64,000 bases of DNA from Demequina iriomotensis (GCF_000971395.1 NZ_BBME01000019.1:1-64000), one strand, 5' to 3'. Shown: positions 23,456 through 31,595, counted from the stretch's first letter. The notes: a model not told the origin generated them from the letters alone. Numbers and translations: made by a program.

Positions 23456-25135
23456 ATGTCCGGCGACACCCGTCACGGCGTCGGCGTCAGCCCCGGCACG
23501 GCCGTCGGACCGGTGGTGCAGGTCGCGCCGCCGGTCCGGCCCCCGGCCGACGAGCCCGCACCGGCCGATGCGGGCGCCGCCCTCGCGCACGTGCTCGAGG
23601 CCCTGGAGGCGGTCGCGGTCGACCTCGACGCCCGCGTCGCGGCCGCCGACGAGCACGCGGCCCCGATCCTCAAGGCCACCGCGATGATCGCTCGCGACAA
23701 GGGCCTCGCGAAGGCCGCCGGCAAGCACCTCGGCGCGGGGCTGGGCCCGGCTCACGCGATCGAGGCTGCGGTCGCCGACTACGCCGCGCAGTTCGAGGCG
23801 TTGGGCGGGTACTTCGCCGAGCGCGTCGCGGATCTGCGAGACGTCGGCGACCGCGCGATCGCGGCGGTGCTCGGCGTGCCCGCGCCGGGCGTGCCGCCGC
23901 TGTCGGGTCCGTCCGTCATCGTCGCCGTGGACCTCGCCCCCGCGGAGACGGCGACTCTCGACCGCGCCCGCGTGGTGGGCATCGTCACCGCCGCCGGCGG
24001 CCGGACCTCCCACACGGCGATCCTCGCCGCACAGATGGGCATCCCCGCCGTGGTGCAGCTGCACGGCGCCACCGACATCCCGGCGGGCACGACCGTCGCC
24101 GTCGACGGCGACGCCGGCGCCGTCACGCTCGACCCCGACCTCGACCTGCTCGAGGCGCAGCGCGTGCGCCGCGAGCGCCGCGCCGCCGCGCTCGCCGCCG
24201 TCTCCGGGCCGGGTGCCACGCGCGACGGCCACGCCGTCGCCCTGCTCGCGAACATCGGCGGGGTGGACGATGCGGTGGCCGCGGGCGCCCAGGACGTCGA
24301 GGGCGTCGGGTTGTTCCGCACGGAGTTCCTCTACCTGTCCGCCGCGGCGCTGCCGAGCGTCGACGAGCAGGCCGAGATCTACCGCAAGGTGCTGGAGCCG
24401 TTCGGCGACCGCCGCGTGGTGGTGCGCACGCTCGATGCGGGCGCCGACAAGCCGCTCGCGTTCGCCGACCTCGGCGAGGAGGAGAACCCGGCGCTCGGGC
24501 GCCGCGGGCTGCGGCTGTGCCAGGCGAAGCCTGAGCTCATCGACTCGCAGCTCGCCGCACTGGCCCAGGCCGCGCGCGAGACCGGCGCGGACGTTCGCGT
24601 GATGGCGCCGATGGTCGCCACGGCGGAGGAGGCGGCGTGGTTCGCCTCCCGCGTGGCCGCGGCGGGGCTGCCGAAGGCCGGCGTGATGATCGAGGTGCCC
24701 GCGGCGGCGCTGCGGTCGCGGCACGTGCTCGCGGAGGTCGACTTCGGGTCCCTGGGCACCAATGATCTCGCGCAGTACACGATGGCCGCGGACCGCATGG
24801 AGGGCGAGCTGTCCGATCTGCTCGACCCCTGGCAGCCGGCCGTGCTCGACGTGGTCGCGGCGGCCTGCTCCGGCGGCGCCGAGACCGGGAAGCCCGTGGG
24901 GGTCTGCGGCGAGTCGGCGGGTGATCCGCTGCTGGCGCTCGTGCTCGCCGGGCTCGGGGTGTCGAGCCTGTCGATGGCGCCCACGAAGGTGCCGGCGGTG
25001 CGCTTCGCGCTATCGCGGCACTCTCTCGAGGAGTGCCGGGCGCTCGCCGGGGTCGCACGTGAGGCGCGCTCCGCGGCGGACGCCCGCGAGGCGGTGCGCG
25101 CGGCGGCGAGCGAGGAGCTCGCCGCGATCCTCTAG
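23456..25135 (+). CDS. ptsI: PTS enzyme I (phosphoenolpyruvate-protein phosphotransferase)
   Basis: A 559-aa enzyme I that takes phosphate from PEP to HPr. The phospho-His is in G-G-R-T-S-H-T-A-I (His186). The PEP-binding barrel carries G-L-F-R-T-E-F-L-Y, T-L-D-A-G-A-D-K, E-E-N-P-A-L-G-R-R-G, and G-V-C-G-E-S-A-G-D with the conserved Cys near 482. It follows ptsH by one base and ends the operon. Slightly shorter N-terminal than E. coli PtsI, as is usual in actinobacteria. Confidence 0.96.
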   Translation: MSGDTRHGVGVSPGTAVGPVVQVAPPVRPPADEPAPADAGAALAHVLEALEAVAVDLDARVAAADEHAAPILKATAMIARDKGLAKAAGKHLGAGLGPAHAIEAAVADYAAQFEALGGYFAERVADLRDVGDRAIAAVLGVPAPGVPPLSGPSVIVAVDLAPAETATLDRARVVGIVTAAGGRTSHTAILAAQMGIPAVVQLHGATDIPAGTTVAVDGDAGAVTLDPDLDLLEAQRVRRERRAAALAAVSGPGATRDGHAVALLANIGGVDDAVAAGAQDVEGVGLFRTEFLYLSAAALPSVDEQAEIYRKVLEPFGDRRVVVRTLDAGADKPLAFADLGEEENPALGRRGLRLCQAKPELIDSQLAALAQAARETGADVRVMAPMVATAEEAAWFASRVAAAGLPKAGVMIEVPAAALRSRHVLAEVDFGSLGTNDLAQYTMAADRMEGELSDLLDPWQPAVLDVVAAACSGGAETGKPVGVCGESAGDPLLALVLAGLGVSSLSMAPTKVPAVRFALSRHSLEECRALAGVAREARSAADAREAVRAAASEELAAIL

Positions 25136-25148
25136 CCCCTCCCCCACC

Positions 25149-25248
25149 CGGACACTGCCAACGGACGTGGTCCCGGGTCGCCGGCGTGTCGCCGCCTCCG
25201 GGCGGCGCACGCACGGCGCGTCGCGGCGAGATCCGTTGCCAGTGTCCG
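25149..25248. repeat. ~100-bp inverted-repeat element, copy 3
   Basis: The arms 25149-25165 (CGGACACTGCCAACGGA) and 25232-25248 pair with one mismatch. The stem can be extended into C-rich (from 25141) and G-rich (to 25255) flanks. Relative to copy 1, position 2 is a G-C pair instead of T-A and position 7 a C-G pair instead of G-C, so both arms changed together. It lies after ptsI and before the MetF-like gene. Confidence 0.75.
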
Positions 25249-25287
25249 GTGGGGGCAGGGTGCCGGGCACCGGTCCGACGCGCTCGC

Positions 25288-25293
25288 TAGAAT
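25288..25293 (+). promoter_or_regulatory. -10 box of the MetF-like gene
   Basis: TAGAAT is a near-consensus -10, about 43 bp before the TTG start and just after the inverted-repeat element. I see no clear -35. Confidence 0.35.
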
Positions 25294-25335
25294 GGTCGCG
25301 CACTCCCGCTTCAACGGACCGAAGGAGGCCCGTCG

Positions 25336-26199
25336 TTGCACCGGACCACCGCGCTCGTACATGACATCTCGCTCGAGGTGACCGCCCGCGACCGCGCGTC
25401 CCTGTCAGGGGCCGCGCTCCGCGGCGGCACGCGGGTGAGCATCACCCACCTGGGCACCGAGAGCGCGGACGATCGGCTCGACGCCGCCGCGGCCGCGCGC
25501 GCCGCCGGGTTCGCACCCGTCCCGCACCTCGCCGCGCGCCGGTTCGCCGACGCGAGCGGCGCACGCGAGGCGCTGGCGGGGCTGCGCGAGCGCGGCGCCC
25601 ACGAGCGCGTCTTCATCGTCGCGGGCGACCCGCGCACCCCGGCGGGACCGTACGTGTCCGCCGAGGACCTCATCCGCACCGGGATCCTCGCCGAGCACGG
25701 GGTGCGCGAGGTCGGGATCGGCGGCTACCCGGAGGGGCACCCCGCCATCGCGGACGATGCGCTGTGGGCGGCCCTCGAAGCCAAGGTCGCGGCGGTCCAG
25801 GAGCGAGGCATGACCGCGACGCTGACGACACAGTTCTCGTTCGACGCCGACGCGGTGATCCGGTGGATCGAGCGCGTGCGCGCCGCCGGCATCGACGTGC
25901 CGATCCGGGTGGGCGTGCCCGGGCCCGCCGGGGTCGGGCGCCTGCTCGCCTTCGCGCGCCGGTGCGGCGTGGGCTCGAGCGCGGGCATCGCCCGCAAGTA
26001 CGGCTTCTCGCTCGCCAACCTCATGGGCACGGCGACGCCGGACCGGTTCGTCGCGGAGCTCGCCGGGCGTCTGGACCTCGCGCACCACGGCGACATCCGG
26101 CTGCACGTCTACGCGTTCGGCGACGTCCAGGCGGCCTCGGCGTGGATCGCGAGCGCCGCGGAGCGGACCCTGCCGCTCGAGGCGACCAAGCCGGCCTAG
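25336..26199 (+). CDS. Methylenetetrahydrofolate-reductase-like protein
   Basis: A 287-aa TIM-barrel flavoprotein of the MetF/MTHFR family. Recognisable segments are the V-S-I-T-H-L-G strand, P-H-L-A-A-R-R, the F-I-V-A-G-D-P strand (the usual G-D-P motif), G-G-Y-P-E-G-H-P, and T-Q-F-S-F-D. These resemble MetF in folate and FAD binding. The TTG start at 25336 is chosen because GAAGGAGG lies 7 nt upstream. It may be the methionine-pathway reductase or one of the MTHFR paralogues used in C1 demethylation; no neighbour decides. Its stop shares the CTAG at 26196-26199 with the convergent permease. Confidence 0.82.
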   Translation: MHRTTALVHDISLEVTARDRASLSGAALRGGTRVSITHLGTESADDRLDAAAAARAAGFAPVPHLAARRFADASGAREALAGLRERGAHERVFIVAGDPRTPAGPYVSAEDLIRTGILAEHGVREVGIGGYPEGHPAIADDALWAALEAKVAAVQERGMTATLTTQFSFDADAVIRWIERVRAAGIDVPIRVGVPGPAGVGRLLAFARRCGVGSSAGIARKYGFSLANLMGTATPDRFVAELAGRLDLAHHGDIRLHVYAFGDVQAASAWIASAAERTLPLEATKPA

Positions 26200-26960
26200 C
26201 GGGTCCTCGCGATGCGCGCGCGATAGGCCTTCATCGCGAGCGCGTAGGCGACCGCCAGGATCGCCGCCACCCATGCGAGCGCGACCCACAGCTCCGAGCC
26301 GGCGGTCTCACCGGCGAGCAGTCCCCGCACGGAGTCGACGATGGCCGTCACGGGCTGGTGCTCGGCGAACCATCGCACCGGCCCGGGCATCGTGTCGGTC
26401 GGCACGAAGGCCGAGCTCACGAAGGGCAGGAGGATCAGCGGGTAGGCGAACGCGCTCGCCCCGTCGACCGAGGTCGCGGTGAGCCCGGGGATCACCGCGA
26501 GCCAGGTGAGCGCGAGAGTGAGCAGCCCGAGGATCCCCGCCACCGCGAGCCACGCACCGATCCCCGCACCCGACCGGAAGCCCATCGCGAGCGCCGCGAG
26601 GACCACCACCGCGAGCGACACGTACGTCGCGAGCAGCGAGGTGAGCACATGCGCCCACAGGATCGCCGGCCTCGCCACGGGCATCGAGTGGAAGCGCTCG
26701 AAGATCCCGCCCTGCAGGTCCATGAACAGGCGGAAGGCCGTGTAGGACACGCTCGACGCGATGGTGATGACCAGGATCCCGGGAAGCAGATACGTGATGT
26801 ACGAGTCGGCACCGACCTCGATCGCGCCTCCCAGCACGTAGACGAAGAGGAGCAGGAAGGCGATCGGCATGAGCGCCGTGGTGATGATCGTGTCGGGGCT
26901 GCGCGTGATGTGGCGCAGCGAGCGCCCGGTGAGGATCCGGGTGTCGGCGAGGGCGGTCAT
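26196..26960 (-). CDS. ABC-2 type transporter permease
   Basis: A 254-aa membrane protein with about six helices of the ABC-2 (DrrB-like) export permease family. After a short basic segment (R-H-I-T-R-S-P-D) come the first helices, then the conserved F-E-R-F-H-S-M-P-V-A-R-P segment, and a C-terminal family motif around F-V-P-T-D-T-M-P-G-P-V-R-W-F. It starts at ATG 26960, overlapping the ATPase stop as ATGA. With the ATPase it probably exports a hydrophobic drug or lipid. The PadR regulator in the operon suggests induction by a toxic compound. Confidence 0.92.
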   Translation of the reverse strand: MTALADTRILTGRSLRHITRSPDTIITTALMPIAFLLLFVYVLGGAIEVGADSYITYLLPGILVITIASSVSYTAFRLFMDLQGGIFERFHSMPVARPAILWAHVLTSLLATYVSLAVVVLAALAMGFRSGAGIGAWLAVAGILGLLTLALTWLAVIPGLTATSVDGASAFAYPLILLPFVSSAFVPTDTMPGPVRWFAEHQPVTAIVDSVRGLLAGETAGSELWVALAWVAAILAVAYALAMKAYRARIARTR

Positions 26961-27727
26961 GACGCCTCCTTGGCGGGCTTCGCGCCGATCACCGCGAGGA
27001 AGACCTCCTCGAGCGTCGGCTGCTTCTCGACGAGCTCGACGGTGGGGGCTGGGAGCAGCGCCCGGAGCTGGGCGAGCGTCCCGTCGACGATGATGCGGCC
27101 CTCGTGGAGGATCGCGATGCGGTCGGCGAGATGCTCGGCCTCGTCGAGCGTCTGGGTGGTGAGCAGCACCGTGGTGCCGCCCGCGGCGAGCTCGCGCACC
27201 GCCGCCCACACCTCGCGACGCGCCTCGGGGTCGAGGCCCGTGGTGGGCTCGTCCAGGAGGATCACCGGCGGGTCGCCGAGCAGGCTCATGGCGAGGTCGA
27301 GGCGCCTGCGCATGCCTCCCGAGTAGGTGCCGGCGCGACGCTCGGCCGCCCCGGCGAGGTCGAGGCGCGCGAGCAGCCGATCGACGGCGGCGCCCGGGTC
27401 CGGGACCCGCCGCAGCCGCGCCACGAGGAGCATGTTCTCGCGGCCCGTGAGGACCTCGTCCACCGCGGAGAGCTGGCCGGTGAGGCTGATCGCGGCGCGC
27501 GCGCCCGCCGGTGCCGCGGCGACGTCGTGCCCGGCGACCGACGCACGCCCCGCATCGGCCCTCTGCAGGGTGCTGAGGATGCGGATGAGCGTGGTCTTCC
27601 CTGCTCCGTTGGAGCCTAGCAGGGCGACGATGCTGCCGCGCGCGACGTCGAGGTCGACCCCGCGCAGCACCTCGAGGTCGCCGTAGGCGTGCCGGAGGCC
27701 GCTGATCTCGATCGCCGCGGCGGTCAT
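26957..27727 (-). CDS. ABC-2 type transporter ATPase (DrrA-like)
   Basis: A 256-aa ABC ATPase with Walker A G-S-N-G-A-G-K-T-T (about 39-47), Q-loop in S-L-T-G-Q, signature Y-S-G-G-M-R-R-R, Walker B V-I-L-L-D-E-P-T-T-G-L-D and a switch region T-T-Q-T-L-D-E-A-E. The replacement of the usual switch His by Gln (T-T-Q) is typical of DrrA-type daunorubicin-resistance ATPases. ATGA overlaps on both sides make a tight PadR-DUF1048-ATPase-permease operon. Confidence 0.93.
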   Translation of the reverse strand: MTAAAIEISGLRHAYGDLEVLRGVDLDVARGSIVALLGSNGAGKTTLIRILSTLQRADAGRASVAGHDVAAAPAGARAAISLTGQLSAVDEVLTGRENMLLVARLRRVPDPGAAVDRLLARLDLAGAAERRAGTYSGGMRRRLDLAMSLLGDPPVILLDEPTTGLDPEARREVWAAVRELAAGGTTVLLTTQTLDEAEHLADRIAILHEGRIIVDGTLAQLRALLPAPTVELVEKQPTLEEVFLAVIGAKPAKEAS

Positions 27728-28086
27728 GGCGCGTCGCCTGCGGCGTGGTCCATCGCCTTGACCAGGCGCGCCCGCTCCTTGTCGATCCACCGGCGCCCGG
27801 TGTAGGCCTCGGCGAACTGCTCTGCGAAGTCGACCGGGTCGGCGCCGACGATGTCGCGCACCGGCGTGCCGTCCGCGGCGGCGCGCTCCCACAGGTCGGC
27901 CAGGTCGCCGACCATCGTGATCATCACGTCGCCGTCCGTGAGGCCGCCGTAGTACATGAAGTACCGATGCATCGCCATCGCCGCCTCCATGTAGGGCGCG
28001 GGCAGCTCGGCCATGCGGCGCACATCGGCCTTGTACTGCTTCTTCTCCGCGAGCGAGCCCGTGAGCTTCTCGATCCAGGGCATCAC
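27724..28086 (-). CDS. DUF1048 protein
   Basis: A 120-aa all-helical protein of the DUF1048 family, which typically sits between a PadR regulator and an ABC exporter, exactly as here. The start may be GTG 28086 (GTGA overlap with padR) or the next codon, ATG 28083. The sequence is amphipathic with Met- and Tyr-rich helices (M-H-R-Y-F-M-Y-Y) and no membrane segment. The role is unknown; it may modulate the regulator or the transporter. Confidence 0.85.
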   Translation of the reverse strand: MMPWIEKLTGSLAEKKQYKADVRRMAELPAPYMEAAMAMHRYFMYYGGLTDGDVMITMVGDLADLWERAAADGTPVRDIVGADPVDFAEQFAEAYTGRRWIDKERARLVKAMDHAAGDAP

Positions 28087-28415
28087 TGCCCTCCTTCGGT
28101 CTTGAGGTGGGCGAGCCGGTCGGCGAGGAAGCCCCAGCTGCTCCAGAAATCGTCCAGAGCCTCGCGGCCCTGGGGGTTGAGGGTGAACACCTTGCGCGGC
28201 GGACCCTTCTCCGACGGCACCTTCTCGACGTCGACCAGGCCCCGCTGCTCGATGCGGACGAGCAGCGCGTACACGGTGCCCTCCGCGATGTCCGCGAAGC
28301 CCTGGTCGCGCAGCCGTGCCGTGATCTCGTACCCGTAGGCCGGGCCGAGGGCGAGGAGCGCCAGGACGATGCCCTCGAGCGTGCCCTTGAGCATCTCCGT
28401 CATCTGCTTGCCCAC
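28083..28415 (-). CDS. PadR-family transcriptional regulator
   Basis: A 110-aa winged-helix protein: L-K-G-T-L-E-G-I-V-L-A-L-L, G-P-A-Y-G-Y-E-I (about 25-32), E-G-T-V-Y-A-L-L-V-R-I-E-Q-R-G-L recognition helix and wing, then P-R-K-V-F-T-L-N. GTG 28415 is used; ATG four codons on is an alternative. It heads the exporter operon and faces an AT-rich dyad, consistent with drug-responsive autorepression as in LmrR. Confidence 0.93.
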   Translation of the reverse strand: MGKQMTEMLKGTLEGIVLALLALGPAYGYEITARLRDQGFADIAEGTVYALLVRIEQRGLVDVEKVPSEKGPPRKVFTLNPQGREALDDFWSSWGFLADRLAHLKTEGGQ

Positions 28416-28436
28416 GTCGGGTCTCCTCGTGCTACT

Positions 28437-28470
28437 CAGTGTTGCTGACTACCACTACATAGTAACGCTG
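28437..28470 (-). promoter_or_regulatory. PadR operator/promoter
   Basis: CAGTGTTGCT (28437-28446) and AGTAACGCTG (28461-28470) form an 8/10 inverted repeat around an AT-rich centre holding ACTACATAGT (28454-28463). The minus strand offers TACTAT as a -10. It lies directly upstream of padR. Confidence 0.55.
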
Positions 28471-28557
28471 AATACTGGAAGCGCAAGGTGGCATCCTCGC
28501 TCCGATCCCGCGGAGGTCCTCACTGCCCGAGATCGCCGGACCCGGGCGCTGACGACC

Positions 28558-29199
28558 TCACGCCGCCAGATGGAAGGTGTCCGCGAACCGTCCGACGAGG
28601 TCATCACTGCCGCGCAGCACCTGGACGACCCCGGCGGCGATCGCCCGGTCGGCCGAGAGCTCGCCCGAGACGAGGCGCCGGATGTCGGGCCCCGCGGAGA
28701 AGACGAGGTCCGCGCGCGCCTCGCGCCGCGCGACAGTGAGCGCTGCGCCGTCGACGCGCACGTGAAGCGCCGCAGGACCCAGATGCGCCATGTAGGCCGT
28801 GGGCGGAAGCGCGCTCGCGACCTCGCTCCTGAAGGCGGTGCGCAGCGCCATGGTCATCGAGTCGGGGGTGATGACCTGCTCCGCGCGGGGCTCCCCCATC
28901 GCCTTGAAGCCCCAGGCGCCGAGCGCCAGCACCACGGGCTCGAGCTCGCGCCCGTACGGCGTGAGCTCGTACACCACCGTGCGCGAGTGCGGCACGCGCC
29001 GCAGGACGCCTGCGGCCTGCAGCTCCTTCAGCCGCGCGGCCAGGATGTTGCTCGGGATGCGGGGCAGCCCCGTCGCCAGCTCGCCGTAGCGGCGCGGCCC
29101 CACGAGCAGGTCGCGGACGATGAGCAGCGCCCAGCGCTCGCCGACCAGCTCGAGGGCCCGGGTGACCCCGCAGTACTGCCCGTACTCGCGTGCGGCCAT
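28558..29199 (-). CDS. HxlR-type regulator with C-terminal SCP2-like domain
   Basis: A 213-aa fusion. Residues 1-95 are an HxlR winged helix (V-G-E-R-W-A-L-L-I-V-R-D-L-L, R-Y-G-E-L, I-P-S-N-I-L-A-A-R-L-K-E-L, Y-E-L-T-P-Y-G). Residues 115-210 resemble the SCP2 sterol-carrier fold, with H-V-R-V-D-G-A-A-L and F-S-A-G-P-D. The second domain probably binds a hydrophobic ligand. Only 5 bp separate it from the upstream VOC gene, so they form an operon. A CACTTGC dyad in front of that gene is a good candidate for its own operator. Confidence 0.88.
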   Translation of the reverse strand: MAAREYGQYCGVTRALELVGERWALLIVRDLLVGPRRYGELATGLPRIPSNILAARLKELQAAGVLRRVPHSRTVVYELTPYGRELEPVVLALGAWGFKAMGEPRAEQVITPDSMTMALRTAFRSEVASALPPTAYMAHLGPAALHVRVDGAALTVARREARADLVFSAGPDIRRLVSGELSADRAIAAGVVQVLRGSDDLVGRFADTFHLAA

Positions 29200-29204
29200 C
29201 GACC

Positions 29205-29639
29205 TCAGGCCTGCTGGCTCATGAAGGCCTCAGGCCCCTGCTCCGCGGCGACCGGGTCCATGTACCCGAAGTCGACGACGTTGCCGTCGGGGTCAGCGAG
29301 CTGGCGCTGATACATGAAGCCGAGATCCGTGGGCGGGCCCGGCTCGCTGCCGCCCGCCGCTACGCCCTGCGCGACCGCAGCATCGACCTCCTCCCGGCTG
29401 TCGAGGAAGATCGCGGTCGATGCCGACACCGCCTCCTTCGGGTCGCCGATCGGCAGGTCGGTGAAGGTCTGGAAGAACTCCCGGACCAGGATCATGAAGT
29501 AGCTGTGGCCGTCCTCGACCACCACGCACGCGGCGTTGTGATCGGTGAACTGCGGATTGATGGTGAACCCGACCGCCGTGTAGAACGCCTTCGCGCGCTC
29601 CAGATCGGTCACCGGCAGGTTGACGAACATCGCGGTCAT
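29205..29639 (-). CDS. VOC (glyoxalase/bleomycin-resistance-like) protein
   Basis: A 144-aa vicinal-oxygen-chelate protein with two beta-alpha-beta-beta-beta units: F-V-N-L-P-V-T-D-L-E-R-A-K-A-F-Y-T-A-V-G-F at the start, and L-A-D-P-D-G-N-V-V-D-F-G-Y-M near the end. GAGGGGG precedes ATG 29639. The substrate is unknown; the Gly-Pro-rich loop G-S-E-P-G-P-P and M-Y-Q-R-Q near residue 110 are typical of PhnB/lactoylglutathione-like subfamilies. It is the first gene of the operon with HxlR. Confidence 0.9.
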   Translation of the reverse strand: MTAMFVNLPVTDLERAKAFYTAVGFTINPQFTDHNAACVVVEDGHSYFMILVREFFQTFTDLPIGDPKEAVSASTAIFLDSREEVDAAVAQGVAAGGSEPGPPTDLGFMYQRQLADPDGNVVDFGYMDPVAAEQGPEAFMSQQA

Positions 29640-29676
29640 CGCGACCCCCTCTTCGTAGGTCCATCGACGCCTCTCA

Positions 29677-29695
29677 CACTTGCAATAAGCAAGTG
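29677..29695 (-). promoter_or_regulatory. HxlR-type operator before the VOC gene
   Basis: CACTTGC (29677-29683) and GCAAGTG (29689-29695) form a perfect 7-bp inverted repeat around AATAA. HxlR operators commonly read ACTTAC/GTAAGT, so this is a close variant. A TTGACG hexamer lies just upstream on the minus strand. The HxlR protein of the same operon is the expected ligand. Confidence 0.6.
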
Positions 29696-29755
29696 ATCCG
29701 TCAAGGGCGCGGCGCCCGAAGCACGGGAGACCTGCGGGGACGCGGCGGGCGGAGC

Positions 29756-30295
29756 TCAGCCCAGGGGCACGGTGTGGATCGCCGAGTCGAGCGACGAGCC
29801 GTTGAGCTCGAGGTAGAGATGCCGCTCGGTGATGGAGACCGTGAGCGCGTTGCGCCGCTCGAGCAGCGCCGCGGCCGCCTCCACGAAGCCGGGATCGAAG
29901 CTGTGGAGCAGGATCCGCTCGCGCTGGTGGATCTTCTTGCTCTCCCAGCGCGCGAGGACCTTGGCCGGATCGTGCTGCGTGTAGACCGCGGTCCGGGATG
30001 CGAGGCGGCTCCCGCGGTGGAGGCGCTCCGCCTCCGGCTGGCCCACCTCGATCCACGCGGTGACGAGCCCCGTGAGGTCGCGGACCAGCACCGCCGGCTC
30101 CTCCGTGGTCGAGATGCCCTCGGAGAACGTGATGCCGTCCTCGTGCTCGAGGCAGAAGGCGAACAGGCGCGTCATCATGAACGCCGCGGTCTCGGACGGG
30201 TGCCGCGCGACGCGGAGCGACAGGTCCTCGTAGACGCCGCGGTCGACGTCCGCGAGGGTGATGTCGAACGTGTGAACAGTCGCGCCGGCAGCCAT
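29756..30295 (-). CDS. YaeQ family protein
   Basis: A 179-aa YaeQ homologue. The N-terminus A-A-G-A-T-V-H-T-F-D-I-T-L-A-D-V-D-R-G-V-Y leads to the invariant A-R-H-P-S-E-T motif (about 31-37), then F-S-E-G-I-S-T-T-E-E-P and W-I-E-V-G-Q-P-E (about 85-92). The last motif carries the acidic residues of the restriction-endonuclease-like fold assigned to YaeQ. The start is ATG 30295. The function remains unclear: it was first described as a suppressor linked to transcription antitermination, and nuclease activity is predicted only. It stands alone between the VOC/HxlR operon and a repeat element. Confidence 0.88.
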   Translation of the reverse strand: MAAGATVHTFDITLADVDRGVYEDLSLRVARHPSETAAFMMTRLFAFCLEHEDGITFSEGISTTEEPAVLVRDLTGLVTAWIEVGQPEAERLHRGSRLASRTAVYTQHDPAKVLARWESKKIHQRERILLHSFDPGFVEAAAALLERRNALTVSITERHLYLELNGSSLDSAIHTVPLG

Positions 30296-30383
30296 GGCGC
30301 ACCAGCCTACGACGTCCTGGTCGGCCCGCCTGCGCGGGGTGGCGGCGCACCGCTGCTCGCGGTGGTGCGTGCCCCGGTGCTCC

Positions 30384-30475
30384 GCGAATTCATGCAGATC
30401 GCGACGGCTCGACGTGCCGCCCGCCCGCGCCGCCCGCGCCGCCTCGCGGGCGCGTCGCGACTCGCATGAATTCGC
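30384..30475. repeat. Long inverted repeat with 23-bp arms
   Basis: The arms 30384-30406 (GCGAATTCATGCAGATCGCG...) and 30453-30475 pair except for about three positions; the loop is a 46-bp GC-only stretch of repeated CGCC/CCGC. The arm sequence differs from the 647/19220 family, but size and layout are the same. It lies between yaeQ and the UAA tRNA. Confidence 0.65.
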
Positions 30476-30532
30476 CGAGGACGGCGGTAGACGTGCACCG
30501 ATGCCCTCCGCGCGCGGCCGATGCCGGACACG

Positions 30533-30606
30533 TGCCCCCGGCGGGGTTCGAACCCGCACTGGGCCGGGTTTAAGCCGGCTGCCTCTGCCAGTTGGGCTAC
30601 GGGGGC
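30533..30606 (-). tRNA. tRNA with UAA anticodon (Leu-like) but short class I variable loop
   Basis: The transcript runs from 30606 to 30533. The 7-bp acceptor stem GCCCCCG/CGGGGGC is perfect. The D arm carries GG, the anticodon arm is GCCGG-CTTAAAC-CCGGC (anticodon UAA), the variable loop is only CCAGT, and the T arm is GCGGG-TTCGAAC-CCCGC with discriminator A. No CCA is encoded. Genuine leucine tRNAs are class II with a long variable arm, so the decoding letter says Leu while the body does not. A short UAA tRNA beside ppx recurs in other actinobacteria, as far as I recall. Its aminoacylation is uncertain. Confidence 0.85.
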
Positions 30607-30632
30607 GGCTTCCTCGCGGACGATGCGCGGGT

Positions 30633-31586
30633 TCAGGCCCGCTCGGCCGCCGAGAACGCGATGCCGTCGAGGATGTCGTGCTCGCTCGTCACGACGTGGG
30701 GTAACGTGCCTCCCGCGGCGACCACCGCGTCACGCACGCGCGTCATCACGGTGCGCCACACGAGCGCGCCCGCGCCGATGACGTCCACGCGGCCCGGGTG
30801 CATGAACCCGAGCGCCGCCCTCTCGGTCCGCGAGGCCGCGAGCAGCTCGTCGCACGCACGGATCGCGTCGTCGATGTCGACGACGGCGCCGTTGATCGCG
30901 TCGCGGTCGTACTCGGGCAGGCCCAGGGCGTGCGCGGTCACGGTCGTGATGGTGCCGGCGAGCCCCACGAGCGTGCGCGTCCGCTCCACGGGCACACCGG
31001 CGAAGGCCATGTCGATCGCCTCGTGGACGTCGCGCTCGGCGGCGGCGACCTGCTCGCGGCTGGGCGGGTCCCCCGCCAGGTGACGCTCGGTCATGCGGAC
31101 GCAGCCGACATCCATCGAGTGCGCCGCCTCGGGCTGCTCGACGCCGAGCACCACCTCGGTGGAGCCGCCGCCCAGGTCGACCACCAGGAACGGCGCATCG
31201 TGCGCCGCGTCGAGCGCGCCCGTCGCACCCCTGAAGGACAGCGCGGCCTCCTCGGCTCCCGAGATGACCTCGGGGACCACGCCGAGTCGGTCCGAGATAC
31301 CGGCGAGGAAGACGTCGCGGTTGCGCGCGTCGCGCGTGGCGGACGTGGCGACGAACCGGATCGCCTCCACGCCGTGCTCGCGGCACTGCGCGGCGTAGGC
31401 GTCGGTGGCGGCGAAGGTCCGCTGCAGCGCCTCGGGCGCGAACTCGCCCGTGCGGTCCACGCCCTGACCCAGCCGCACCACGGTCATGGTGCGGACCACG
31501 TCGGTCAGGGTGCCGGCGGCGAGGTCGACGTCGGCGATGAGCAGGCGGATCGAGTTGGTCCCGCAGTCGATGGCGGCTACACGCAT
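30633..31586 (-). CDS. ppx: Exopolyphosphatase / Ppx-GppA phosphatase
   Basis: A 317-aa ASKHA-fold phosphatase that hydrolyses polyphosphate and/or pppGpp. Motifs are A-A-I-D-C-G-T-N-S-I-R-L-L (4-16), the F-V-A-T-S-A-T-R-D-A segment, I-S-G-A-E-E-A, the phosphate loop V-D-L-G-G-G-S-T-E (about 136-144), and V-G-L-A-G-T-I-T-T-V. It is the short actinobacterial PPX1/PPX2 type lacking the C-terminal HD-like domain. It follows DUF501 by 9 bp in a conserved eno-ftsB-DUF501-ppx block. Confidence 0.94.
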   Translation of the reverse strand: MRVAAIDCGTNSIRLLIADVDLAAGTLTDVVRTMTVVRLGQGVDRTGEFAPEALQRTFAATDAYAAQCREHGVEAIRFVATSATRDARNRDVFLAGISDRLGVVPEVISGAEEAALSFRGATGALDAAHDAPFLVVDLGGGSTEVVLGVEQPEAAHSMDVGCVRMTERHLAGDPPSREQVAAAERDVHEAIDMAFAGVPVERTRTLVGLAGTITTVTAHALGLPEYDRDAINGAVVDIDDAIRACDELLAASRTERAALGFMHPGRVDVIGAGALVWRTVMTRVRDAVVAAGGTLPHVVTSEHDILDGIAFSAAERA

Positions 31587-31595
31587 GGCTGCAGA

